This document shows positions 56,262 to 64,000 of a stretch of 64,000 bases of DNA, piece after piece. Under the pieces are notes generated by a model. That model saw only the letters and a program-made list of their open reading frames with translations. It ran no database searches and had not been told where the DNA came from. The position numbers were made by a program, and so were the translations under genes. The stretch is taken from the NCBI GenBank assembly GCA_002498985.1, contig DAJO01000037.1:15727-79726 (forward strand), written 5' to 3'. The stretch is from Euryarchaeota archaeon UBA257. Lineage in GTDB: Archaea > Thermoplasmatota > Poseidoniia > Poseidoniales > Thalassarchaeaceae. The stretch's first letter is position 1, and each line of letters begins with the position of its first letter.

Positions 56262-57137
56262 CTATTGAGATTGAATCTCAGTAGCCATAATTGTGTTAGA
56301 CATTAGCATTGCAATGGTCATAGGACCAACTCCTCCAGGAACTGGTGTGATGTTTTCTGCAATATCAGAGGCACCTGATTCCACATCTCCAACCAATCTA
56401 TAACCACTCTTCCTAGAAGAGTCTATTATACGATTTATACCTACATCAATTACAGTAGAACCCGGTTTAATCCAATCGGATTTAACAAACTCGGGCCTAC
56501 CTATTGCAGCAACAACCAAATCAGCTCTTCGACAAATTTCAGATAAATTTTCAGTTCTGGAGTGCGCTATTGTTACGGTTGCATCTATTCCTCTTTGAGC
56601 AAGAAGAATCGACATAGGCATACCCACTATTCTAGAGCGCCCAATAATCAATGCATTTTTACCGGAAACATCTATATTAGACAATTCTAAAATTTTCATT
56701 ACTCCAGCAGGTGTACATGGAAGAAGACCCGAGGCATCTCCTTGAACTAACCTACCAAGGTTCATTTTGTGAAACCCATCAACATCTTTTTCTGGAGAAA
56801 TAGCATCGGTTACAAGAGATTCATTAATACCATCAGGGAGAGGACTCTGGACTAAAATTCCATGGACAGAATCATCTGAATTTAATCTGTGAACTGTGTC
56901 TAAAATTTCTTGCTCTGAAATACCTTCTTCTAAATCAATTCTAGTGCTCTGTATCCCACACCTTTCACAAGCCATTTCTTTATTCCTAACATATACATGA
57001 CTTGCTGGATCATCCCCTACTATTACTACTGCAAGATGAGGAGAGACTCCTTTACTCTGTAAACTAATGATTCGATTATGTAGTTCTTCTTCAATCAAAC
57101 GACCTATCTTTTTCCCATCTAAGACTGTCGCGGACAT
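56262..57137 (-). CDS. folD: Methylenetetrahydrofolate dehydrogenase / methenyltetrahydrofolate cyclohydrolase
   Basis: The bifunctional enzyme interconverts 5,10-methylene- and 10-formyl-tetrahydrofolate using NADP, feeding purine synthesis. The 291-aa protein has the active-site motif YVRNKEMACERCGI (Tyr49, Lys53), VQSPLPDGI, DGFHKMNLG, LLPCTPAGVMKIL, the NADP loop GRSRIVGMPM and PVPGGVGPMTIAMLM. The start is placed at MSATVLDGKK because a longer frame to 57266 would run through tRNA-Thr. The presence of FolD fits a folate-type rather than methanopterin-type one-carbon metabolism. Confidence 0.94.
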   Translation of the reverse strand: MSATVLDGKKIGRLIEEELHNRIISLQSKGVSPHLAVVIVGDDPASHVYVRNKEMACERCGIQSTRIDLEEGISEQEILDTVHRLNSDDSVHGILVQSPLPDGINESLVTDAISPEKDVDGFHKMNLGRLVQGDASGLLPCTPAGVMKILELSNIDVSGKNALIIGRSRIVGMPMSILLAQRGIDATVTIAHSRTENLSEICRRADLVVAAIGRPEFVKSDWIKPGSTVIDVGINRIIDSSRKSGYRLVGDVESGASDIAENITPVPGGVGPMTIAMLMSNTIMATEIQSQ

Positions 57138-57205
57138 AATTGATTCGAAAGGTACCATACACTTCACGTTGACGGAAGAGAACCTACCAAATTCGAAATA
57201 TTTAT

Positions 57206-57282
<77 letters not shown>

Positions 57283-57376
57283 TTGAATCGCCGAGGACGT
57301 TTGACATTTGAACCCTACACCTTGTGAAGATGAAATTATCCGGTGAATTGATGGGTAAAACCATGTACGACAATAC

Positions 57377-57799
57377 ATGGAAGGAGAGGGGGGTGATTAT
57401 CTTCAGCAAAGTCAGGTGAAAATAAATATCGTCATTTCAGGATGGGTATGTATTATCCTTGGGAGTTTACTGTTATTTTCCTCAGGTGAGTCGTCTCTAG
57501 TCCTCTCATTTGCTGCCCCAGTTTCAGTATTGGGTCTGATTCTACTAATTCTTGGATTAATGTACAAAGATGAAGCTAGTGCTAATACTGAAGATATATT
57601 ATCCTGGGAACCTGATCAAACAGAAATGCCAGATTCTGGAAGAGTAATGTACAGAGTAGATACAACATTGATTGAACCGATTAGAACTTCAATATTATGT
57701 GGTAAATGTGCTAATATTTATTGGACAGATGGTACAAAACCGAAAACTTTTGATTGTCCTAACTGTTTAATCACACTTTGGCACGAAGAAGAAGAATGA
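57377..57799 (+). CDS. Small two-helix membrane protein with zinc ribbon
   Basis: The 140-aa protein has two transmembrane helices (about 17-35 and 41-61) followed by a soluble domain with CGKCANIYW and CPNCLITLWHEEEE, a C4 zinc ribbon. The layout, membrane helices then a cytoplasmic zinc ribbon, recalls the larger protein at 40.6 kb, and both may belong to a lineage-specific membrane group. It lies 59 bases upstream of pheS and may be co-transcribed with it. Function unknown. Confidence 0.65.
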   Translation: MEGEGGDYLQQSQVKINIVISGWVCIILGSLLLFSSGESSLVLSFAAPVSVLGLILLILGLMYKDEASANTEDILSWEPDQTEMPDSGRVMYRVDTTLIEPIRTSILCGKCANIYWTDGTKPKTFDCPNCLITLWHEEEE

Positions 57800-57858
57800 T
57801 TATTTCATTAAGCAAGCATCAAGAGTAAATGCTCTTTCGATGTTTAAGGAGGGGACCT

Positions 57859-59352
57859 ATGTCACTAGGCAATAATGAGAAAAAAATGCTTCGTTGCATG
57901 CGTTCTAAACAAGAAAATATTTGGACTCTTGAAGAATTATTAGAGATTACACAATGGAAAGATCAAGTCCACGTTGCTGGTGCGGGCAAATCTCTCGATG
58001 AAAATGAATTTGTTGAAACTATTGAGAAACATATGAAAATCATCACATTAGGTACTGAAGGCCTGAAGGCTATAGAGAACAATTTGTTGGAGAAGAGAAT
58101 TTGGGATTGGATTCTCTCACAGAAAGAAGATAATAGGACAATGAATGAATTATTTAAGGCAGGATTTGAAAGGCATGAGGCAGGTCCAGGGATAGGACTT
58201 CTGAAATCACTAGGAGTATCGATAGAAAAGGGAATTTTTATCTTTACCATTGAAGAAGAAATTACTAGGAAAATTTCTGAGCGAGTTAGTTTTATTCAAG
58301 CATTGTCTGTAGGGAAAATGAGTTATGAAAAATTAGATAGTGAGTTAGTCAAACATTTTTCTGGACGAAAGAATTTGATTAATATCGAAGAATATACTGT
58401 GAGGGAATGGAAGCTTACGGAAAAAGGAATTAGTATTCCCGATAAGGACTTAGAAGAAATTGAACTTATTGGAGAGATTACTCCTGAATTTTTACAAAAA
58501 GAGGGGTGGGAAAATGCCTCATATAAAGAATTTGATATTAATGCAGATACTCCCATTCCAGTAGGGGGGAGACCTCATCCAATGCAGTCACTAATTGAAA
58601 GAATCCGATCCGTATTTTTAGAAATGGGATTCTCGGAAATAGAAGGGAATTATGTACAATCAGCAGGTTGGAATATGGATGCCTTATTTATCCCTCAATC
58701 ACATCCAGCAAGGACAATGCAAGATACATTCTATCTTGAAGAACCAAAAAAAATAGATATTCCTGATGAGATGTTAGATTTATGGGCTTCAGTTCATGAA
58801 AATGGACACGATACTGGCAGTTTAGGGTGGGGGTCGAAATTTGATAAAGAAGAAGCAAAAAAAGGCCTCTTAAGGACTCATACAACAGTAAATACTGTCA
58901 AATATATCGCTGAAAATCCAGAGAACCCTTCACGAGTATTTGGTATTGGTAGAGTTTTCAGACAAGAGACAATCGATAGGACACATTTACCTGAGTTTCA
59001 TCAAATTGAAGGAATTATTCATGAACCTAATGCTAGCCTACCTATGTTAATTTCCACATTGAAAACTTTCTATTCAAAAATGGGATATCCTGACGTTAGA
59101 GTAAGACCTGCATATTTCCCATACACAGAACCAAGTGTAGAAGTAGAAGTATATTGGAGAGGGAAATGGTTGGAACTTGGTGGAGCAGGAATCTTTAGGC
59201 CAGAAGTAACTGAACCTCTCGGTAGTGAATGGCCTGTATGTGCATGGGGGATGGGACTAGAGAGATTGGCTATGCTAGTTCTGGAATTAGACGATATTCG
59301 TGAACTTTACCAACCGGATTTGGAACGCTTGAGTAGGATGCCAATCCTCTAA
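57859..59352 (+). CDS. pheS: Phenylalanyl-tRNA synthetase alpha subunit
   Basis: PheS is the catalytic subunit of the class II (alpha-beta)2 enzyme. The 497-aa archaeal form has N-terminal winged-helix modules (about 1-200), then motif 1 HPMQSLIERIRSVFLEMGF, motif 2 SRVFGIGRVFRQETIDRTHL and motif 3 WGMGLERLAMLVLEL. The start is set at MSLGNNEKK because AAGGAGG lies 8 bases before this ATG; an upstream ATG at 57829 lacks such a site. No pheT gene lies beside it in this window. Its last 83 bases overlap the convergent YHYH gene. Confidence 0.96.
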   Translation: MSLGNNEKKMLRCMRSKQENIWTLEELLEITQWKDQVHVAGAGKSLDENEFVETIEKHMKIITLGTEGLKAIENNLLEKRIWDWILSQKEDNRTMNELFKAGFERHEAGPGIGLLKSLGVSIEKGIFIFTIEEEITRKISERVSFIQALSVGKMSYEKLDSELVKHFSGRKNLINIEEYTVREWKLTEKGISIPDKDLEEIELIGEITPEFLQKEGWENASYKEFDINADTPIPVGGRPHPMQSLIERIRSVFLEMGFSEIEGNYVQSAGWNMDALFIPQSHPARTMQDTFYLEEPKKIDIPDEMLDLWASVHENGHDTGSLGWGSKFDKEEAKKGLLRTHTTVNTVKYIAENPENPSRVFGIGRVFRQETIDRTHLPEFHQIEGIIHEPNASLPMLISTLKTFYSKMGYPDVRVRPAYFPYTEPSVEVEVYWRGKWLELGGAGIFRPEVTEPLGSEWPVCAWGMGLERLAMLVLELDDIRELYQPDLERLSRMPIL

Positions 59353-61432
59353 AGGAATGTCTGCCTACTGTAGTAAGTATCAACAATGAAATCATAATTA
59401 GTCCACTATTAGGAGGTGGATTTAGCCAAGGTATGGCAATTAATCCACCTTCAGAAGACTGCCCTCCAGGAGGTCCACCACCACATCCATCAGGAGGAGG
59501 CCCTATTCCTGGACCCCAAGTTTCTCCCTGGCCCGCACAAGGATCATCACCATCATCGCCACTTTCATCTGAAGAAGGAAGTTCTCCTGCGTAACAATTT
59601 ATGAAGTAGGGGAAACCAATTCCTCCTTCTCCATTAAACATAGTAGTATGGTAATGATACATACCCTCAGGCCAATCAGGAGTTGCGCTAAATATTCCAT
59701 TACAAGCATCTAATGTCCCGAGACCTTGAACATAGTCATAGTCATCAATTCCTCCTGAGCCATCAGCCCCTTCTTTGAGTCTATATGAAGAGGTCATTTC
59801 AACTACCTCTCCATCATCATTCCAGCCGGTATATCCGTATATTGAATACCCATCTAATGCAAACCCTACTATCTTTGAATGTGTACTCAAGGCTCTTTGA
59901 GATTCTAAATTATAGTCATACATTGTTTCTCCACCTTCAGCATGCCAATGTATGCAATTAGAATCTGCATGATAATGGTAAATTCCTCCAGGTCCTGAGT
60001 GACCATGGCAAACACCAAGATCTACTGGTTGATCACCATCTTCTTGCTCATAAGCGCCTTCTTCTAGAGCCACTGCATCTCCTCCAGGACCATCTTCAGG
60101 ACCATAAATTGCCACACCAGTTACAGAAAATGCAATTGTACCCCTAATTGGTGCCATAACACAACCATCAGAAGAAACTAAGGGATTACATTCTGGATCA
60201 TCAGTTGGAGTTAATGGTATTGTGTAGGTATCAGATTGTGCACTCGCACAACAACCTAAAGTTGATTCAAAGTCATGATTAGGTAGACCGTTTGTACTAA
60301 TTGTAATATTGCCGTCTTCAATTATAAAACTCAAATCACACATATGGTTATCTTGCTCATCTGTAGTATAATCATCAACAACAGGTACTTGGTTTTCATC
60401 ACAAAGTAAAGTCTTTGACCACCAACCAGAACTACCGGTTTCAGGGTCTGAAATATACTCACAACTACCATCATCTTGCGTAGCATTACTATCATAATTC
60501 ATAGCTTCTGAATCCATACAACCCACTACGGGCTGTTCATCATATTCACAGCTCCCATCATCATCAGTAGCATCGGAATTGTAATTATTCGCTTCTGAAT
60601 CCATACAACCCATTACAGGCTCTTCATCATATTCACAGGTTCCATCATCATCTGTAGCATTGATATTGTAATTATTCGCTTCTGAATCCATACAACCCAT
60701 TACAGGCTCATTGACTGTAATAATTATAGTTTCTAAATCTGAGGAATCTTCCCATGTCCCACATTCACCTAGAATCGAAATTGACATATTTGATTCAATT
60801 TCAGAAGGTCCCCAAGAAAAGTCTCCATTCTCAGAAAATGGTAAGTTGAGGCTGAACTGATTAATGTCGCCATCTGACCATCCTAAATCACAAGTTCCAA
60901 GATCTGGGTGAATTAATGACCCATTTATTGAAACTATATCGCCACGAATAATATGAATTTCATTGTCATCTATGACGAGGATTGTAGGGTCTTCATAGGG
61001 GTAATGAACTAAAAATGTAGATGAAAACCTCGATTCTTGTCCAAGGGAATCTGTTATAATCATCTTTAAAGTATGAGTGCCCACATCTAATTCGGATATA
61101 TCCACAGAGATAATTCCAGTATTATTTGGTGCAAGAAGTAACTGCGAACCATCCATTGTGGCCTCAATCTCTAAAGAAGACATGTCTTCATCATTTACTG
61201 ATACATAAAGAAGTTCTACACTACCAATCAATATGCTATCTGGAACATCAGATTCAATTATGGGAGCAAGATTAATTCCCTCAGATTCAAAGTCATAAAA
61301 AAGTCCACCAACGAGCACACTACCAATCATCAATCCAGCCAAGAAAAGAGACCTAGCGGCGCCATCGTTGTCGTCTTTTGAATTACGCATAATATGTTGT
61401 GTAATGCTATTGCTATTAAACAATATCAGCAA
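59270..61432 (-). CDS. Exported YHYH-domain protein with three tandem Cys repeats
   Basis: The 720-aa protein has an N-terminal signal anchor (about residues 30-50) and Ig-like beta regions to about 240. Three near-identical 29-residue repeats of the form GCMDSEA-x-NYN-x-x-AT-x-DDG-x-CEY follow. A YHYH domain occupies about 340-620, with GIYHYHADSNCIHWH and GMYHYH. This domain is widespread in marine bacteria and its His clusters suggest metal binding. A Gly/Pro-rich linker and a short C-terminal transmembrane helix (GLIMISLLILTTVG) complete it. The last 83 bases overlap pheS on the other strand. The first ATG may be too early; ATG at MRNSKDD (61390) also gives a good anchor. Confidence 0.82.
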   Translation of the reverse strand: MLILFNSNSITQHIMRNSKDDNDGAARSLFLAGLMIGSVLVGGLFYDFESEGINLAPIIESDVPDSILIGSVELLYVSVNDEDMSSLEIEATMDGSQLLLAPNNTGIISVDISELDVGTHTLKMIITDSLGQESRFSSTFLVHYPYEDPTILVIDDNEIHIIRGDIVSINGSLIHPDLGTCDLGWSDGDINQFSLNLPFSENGDFSWGPSEIESNMSISILGECGTWEDSSDLETIIITVNEPVMGCMDSEANNYNINATDDDGTCEYDEEPVMGCMDSEANNYNSDATDDDGSCEYDEQPVVGCMDSEAMNYDSNATQDDGSCEYISDPETGSSGWWSKTLLCDENQVPVVDDYTTDEQDNHMCDLSFIIEDGNITISTNGLPNHDFESTLGCCASAQSDTYTIPLTPTDDPECNPLVSSDGCVMAPIRGTIAFSVTGVAIYGPEDGPGGDAVALEEGAYEQEDGDQPVDLGVCHGHSGPGGIYHYHADSNCIHWHAEGGETMYDYNLESQRALSTHSKIVGFALDGYSIYGYTGWNDDGEVVEMTSSYRLKEGADGSGGIDDYDYVQGLGTLDACNGIFSATPDWPEGMYHYHTTMFNGEGGIGFPYFINCYAGELPSSDESGDDGDDPCAGQGETWGPGIGPPPDGCGGGPPGGQSSEGGLIAIPWLNPPPNSGLIMISLLILTTVGRHSFRGLASYSSVPNPVGKVHEYRLIPELA
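60451..60711 (-). repeat. Three tandem 87-bp repeats inside the YHYH gene
   Basis: The DNA segment GCTTCTGAATCCATACAACC recurs at 60504, 60591 and 60678, a strict 87-bp period that encodes the 29-residue Cys/Asp repeat. The two upstream copies (in gene order) are nearly identical in DNA, pointing to recent duplication. Confidence 0.9.
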
Positions 61433-61468
61433 AAAGTTTCGAAAAGATGTGAAAGGTTATTTTTTGGA

Positions 61469-62593
61469 TTACTCGGTAGACAATGCCTGAATATCAAGTA
61501 AGAATTCTTGAACATCCCAATTTATGCCCGTCCATGCAACTCTTTTTCTTGTCTGTTTATCGAGAATAAATGTCACAGTTGAGTGACCTACTCCATATTC
61601 ACCCAGAGATTGTTCGTGAGGATCAACTGTTTCTGAGGAATTTGTATCACCGGTTCCAATTAGTACACAGCCAAGCCAATTACCATCAGGCCTCTCATAT
61701 CCTTCATCACACATACAATGAGCACTTGCACCTGAACCCATAATCCATCCCTTTCCATTACAATCAACTCCAGGTGAAAGGTGTGAAAGGTTGGAATTAC
61801 TAGAAACCCATGCTAAATGCGTATTGATATCAACATCAATAGAAGAAATATTCTGAGATTCTGACAGAGACCATGTTTCGTTCAAATTATCCCAATAATG
61901 CAGTAACCAAGAGAAGTTCAGGTTATTGTTAGTAGACCATTCTCCGATATCCCCCTCATTATCGGTTAGATTGTAAGTAATATTTACATTACTGAATACA
62001 TAATGCGCAAAGTCATCTCCATCATTATAGCATCTATTATTAGATATCTCGCTACGACATGGAGTGTCTATTATCGTAGAAGTATTATCTGGATACAGTA
62101 CAGAAAATCTATTTGTAGATTCTTCAGGAGGTTGACTGGCTTCAATATGATCATTATCTACAACAATATTCCAACTATTCCAGACATTAACTAGAGTAGA
62201 TGGTCTCTCTGCAGATAGATGATCCCACTCATAGCCATTTGCCTCAGTCCATTGAGAAAATCTTTCCACCGTATCTCGAGCAGGATCAATAGTGACTGAT
62301 AGTATTACAACATCATCAGAATATTCACCTAAATTTTCATGTACCCATGCAAGATTGGCAGAAATGGCAAGACAAATATCTGGACAGGAGGTATAAATGA
62401 AGGCAACAATAACTACTTTGTCGTAATAATCGGAGAGTGTAACCGACTCACCATCCTGATTCAATAATGTAAAATCCGGCGCATCTGGAGGATTTTTATA
62501 TTCGGTCCCATAGAGATATAAATCATTACTTGATTGTAAACAACCAGAAAAAAATAAACATGATGTGATTAAAATTACAAGTAATTTTTTCAT
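61469..62593 (-). CDS. SCO1/SenC-like lipoprotein with a large insertion
   Basis: The 374-aa protein has a lipobox-like signal (LFFSGC, Cys18) and a thioredoxin-like SCO domain with the copper-binding pair Cys70-x3-Cys74 (TSCPDIC). The third ligand would be His337 in YGVGHSTVTFILD near the C-terminus. In ordinary SCO proteins the gap from the Cys pair to the His is about 90-100 residues; here it is about 260. The insertion holds a Cys-rich, EGF-like patch (HCMCDEGYERPDGNWLGC) and Asn-rich beta segments. SCO proteins deliver copper to the CuA site of cytochrome oxidase. It lies 12 bases downstream of a second SCO gene, in one operon. Confidence 0.88.
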   Translation of the reverse strand: MKKLLVILITSCLFFSGCLQSSNDLYLYGTEYKNPPDAPDFTLLNQDGESVTLSDYYDKVVIVAFIYTSCPDICLAISANLAWVHENLGEYSDDVVILSVTIDPARDTVERFSQWTEANGYEWDHLSAERPSTLVNVWNSWNIVVDNDHIEASQPPEESTNRFSVLYPDNTSTIIDTPCRSEISNNRCYNDGDDFAHYVFSNVNITYNLTDNEGDIGEWSTNNNLNFSWLLHYWDNLNETWSLSESQNISSIDVDINTHLAWVSSNSNLSHLSPGVDCNGKGWIMGSGASAHCMCDEGYERPDGNWLGCVLIGTGDTNSSETVDPHEQSLGEYGVGHSTVTFILDKQTRKRVAWTGINWDVQEFLLDIQALSTE

Positions 62594-62605
62594 ATAAACA
62601 CCACT

Positions 62606-63334
62606 TTATTCTTCTAAGAGTAATTTGATATCTTCAAGGACAAGTTCGGCGTTCCAGTCATTATCAGCCCACCAAACACGCTGATTCATTTCTCTATCAA
62701 CTATAATTGTCCCAGTAGTATGATCGACCCAATAACTAAGCGGGTGATGCATGGTTTGTACCTGGCTAGGTTCTTTCTGTGAATCGCTACAGCCTTCATT
62801 ATCCACAGTTTCACCTGCAGTAGTGTTTGCACATGTGTCAAATCCATCTGCTACTCCGTCACCATCTAAGTCAGAGTCATAAGTTGCTAGGCCTACCTCA
62901 AAATTCCTCCAAACAGGTTCTATTACTTCTAATTCACCGGTAAGATGAGGCCAATCTAATCCTCTAGCATTAGAATAATTGTTCAAAACTGATGAATTAT
63001 CAGTCCAAGGATCTACCGTAACAGTAAGTATCTGGACCTCTGTACGGTAGAGGTCGCCTAGTAATTGAGCGACATAAGCGAGGTTGGCACTAACTACTGG
63101 ACAGACATCAGGACACCTAGTGAAAAGGAAAGCTACTACAACTACATCTCCTTCATAATCATAAAAATTAAATTCATTCCCTTCTTCATCGGTTAATGTA
63201 AAATCTTCTGCGGGCATTGAAGGAGAAATATCTTCTCCATAGAAAATATCTACTTCTTCGTTACCTATACAACCAGAAGTGACAAAACATAGAGCCATTA
63301 AAATTGCAGATAAATTTTTCGACATTCTAGCCAC
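62606..63334 (-). CDS. SCO1/SenC-like copper chaperone lipoprotein
   Basis: The 242-aa protein carries a lipobox-like signal (VTSGC, Cys22), a thioredoxin-fold SCO domain with Cys74-x3-Cys78 (TRCPDVC), TVDPWTDN and the ligand His205 in WVDHTTGTIIVD. A Ca-binding style insertion (DSDLDGDGVADG, then a Cys pair) lies at about 151-185, between the Cys pair and the His. The frame opens with GTG at 63334, overlapping the stop of the upstream gene; ATG at 63325 (MSKNLSA) gives an equally good signal peptide. It is the middle gene of a cupredoxin-like-SCO-SCO operon. Confidence 0.9.
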   Translation of the reverse strand: MARMSKNLSAILMALCFVTSGCIGNEEVDIFYGEDISPSMPAEDFTLTDEEGNEFNFYDYEGDVVVVAFLFTRCPDVCPVVSANLAYVAQLLGDLYRTEVQILTVTVDPWTDNSSVLNNYSNARGLDWPHLTGELEVIEPVWRNFEVGLATYDSDLDGDGVADGFDTCANTTAGETVDNEGCSDSQKEPSQVQTMHHPLSYWVDHTTGTIIVDREMNQRVWWADNDWNAELVLEDIKLLLEE

Positions 63335-63894
63335 TACTCCTCATCATCTCCAGCAGGCCGACCCTTTTTTAGAGTTCGACTGATTGCTACCGCAGCAAAA
63401 AGAACTAGCCCAATCCAAAGGAAAATCATATTTGATTCTGGAGTGTTCAAATCTTCATTACCGCTATTTCCACTGGGTAATACGAAATTGGGAGTTGTTT
63501 CATTGTGAGTATCTAGAATAATTGTGATATTTACCGTGTGCCAAAGTGAACCATTAGAATATACAAATGCTTGATAATCACCAGCCGACCAGTTCAGAGG
63601 GTCTAACCATAATTGGCATTCATCCTCATTCCCTGTACTATTGTACGGTTGAGCTGTACAAGACCAATTATGAGTGGAATTTTTAGGATTGTCCATCTCA
63701 ATTGTTCTTTCTAAGTCCATGACTACATTGTTGAAAATTATACTATCATTTTGTGTTACTTGAGCATCATCTGGTTGGATTGACCCGTTTCTCATGATAA
63801 ATTGGAATGTATTAGCACCGTGTGCATCAACTACTGGATTAATAAATAAAATAATGACGAATACTACAATTGAAATATTTTTCATCGAACTCAC
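63334..63894 (-). CDS. Cupredoxin-like exported protein with C-terminal anchor
   Basis: The 186-aa protein has a signal peptide ending near NPVVDAHGAN, a beta domain (about 28-128) with the pattern of a cupredoxin (ITQND-like turn VTQNDSIIFNN, late strand GDYQAFVYSNGSLWHTVNI), and a transmembrane helix at about 153-171 with basic end SRTLKKGRPAGDDEE. Copper ligands are not certain: His, Cys and Met residues are few. The likely start is ATG 63885 (MKNIS), with AGGTGA before it; the GTG at 63894 is less likely. Its stop overlaps the start of the first SCO gene. Confidence 0.65.
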   Translation of the reverse strand: MSSMKNISIVVFVIILFINPVVDAHGANTFQFIMRNGSIQPDDAQVTQNDSIIFNNVVMDLERTIEMDNPKNSTHNWSCTAQPYNSTGNEDECQLWLDPLNWSAGDYQAFVYSNGSLWHTVNITIILDTHNETTPNFVLPSGNSGNEDLNTPESNMIFLWIGLVLFAAVAISRTLKKGRPAGDDEE

Positions 63895-63903
63895 CTAATC
63901 AAT

Positions 63904-64000
63904 TCATTCAGAATCCCATAGTGGTGGATAATCAAATCTTGGATCATAGTCTTCATCAAATTGAACAACATAAACACCAGTTACCATATCAGAGACGAAT
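63904..64000 (-). CDS. 3' end of an unidentified gene upstream of the SCO operon
   Basis: The frame is open from the window edge to TGA at 63904 and encodes the C-terminal residues MVTGVYVVQFDEDYDPR, then FDYPPLWDSE. The acidic, aromatic tail does not identify the protein. The position directly upstream of cupredoxin and SCO genes makes a respiratory oxidase component possible, but this is a guess from context. Confidence 0.5.
   Translation of the reverse strand, partial: FVSDMVTGVYVVQFDEDYDPRFDYPPLWDSE

Overview
This 64 kb window comes from an archaeal chromosome of low GC content, most likely a marine planktonic euryarchaeon of the Poseidoniales (Marine Group II) or a close relative such as Marine Group III. 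The archaeal call rests on genes seen directly: archaeal-type alanyl-tRNA synthetase, CDP-archaeol synthase (CarS), DtdA-type D-aminoacyl-tRNA deacylase, HVO_0476-type zinc finger protein, RNA polymerase subunit Rpo7 with Spt4, ribosomal proteins S24e and S27ae, archease and RtcB, and an AglB/STT3 oligosaccharyltransferase. The lineage is inferred from low GC, very large secreted proteins and SCO/cupredoxin genes that imply aerobic respiration; no rRNA is present to confirm it.

Layout: 1-1.9 kb, 5' part of a winged-helix/STAND-NTPase/TPR regulator. 2-17 kb, a leftward block with a 1409-aa beta-helix surface protein, a membrane-anchored subtilase and a 3168-aa AglB fusion. 17-30 kb, purD and carS, a 588-aa exported protein, archease, a 1015-aa calcium-repeat protein, a duplicated V4R-like protein, an aminotransferase and alaS. 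30-33 kb, rtcB, a small anchored protein, an AlkA-like glycosylase and a 56-aa coiled-coil protein. 33-40 kb, a 2386-aa surface protein. 40 kb, tRNA-Thr(GGT) and tRNA-Ser(GGA). 40-47 kb, a membrane zinc-ribbon protein overlapping a second subtilase, a methyltransferase-like protein, HVO_0476, proline dehydrogenase and dtdA. 47.4-48.7 kb, the operon rpo7-spt4-rps24e-rps27ae, preceded by a GC-rich structured segment. 49-54.6 kb, a 1903-aa surface protein. 54.6-59.4 kb, a small unknown protein, purC, folD, tRNA-Thr(TGT), a membrane zinc-ribbon protein and pheS. 59.3-64 kb, a YHYH-domain exported protein, two SCO lipoproteins, a cupredoxin-like protein and the 3' end of one more gene.

Seven very large or exported proteins (1409, 3168, 588, 1015, 2386, 1903 and 720 aa) occupy about 33.6 kb, just over half of the window. 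They share a design: signal peptide or N-terminal anchor, long beta-rich or calcium-binding repeats, usually one C-terminal transmembrane helix, and in several cases a short charged cytoplasmic tail. Next to them lie a giant glycosylation enzyme and two cell-surface subtilases. A reasonable inference is that the window encodes much of a cell-surface programme (build, glycosylate, trim), interspersed with ordinary housekeeping genes for purine synthesis, translation and RNA repair. No CRISPR array, insertion sequence, integrase or rRNA gene was seen. No gene-free stretch exceeds 300 bases except 40141-40619, which holds the two tRNAs.
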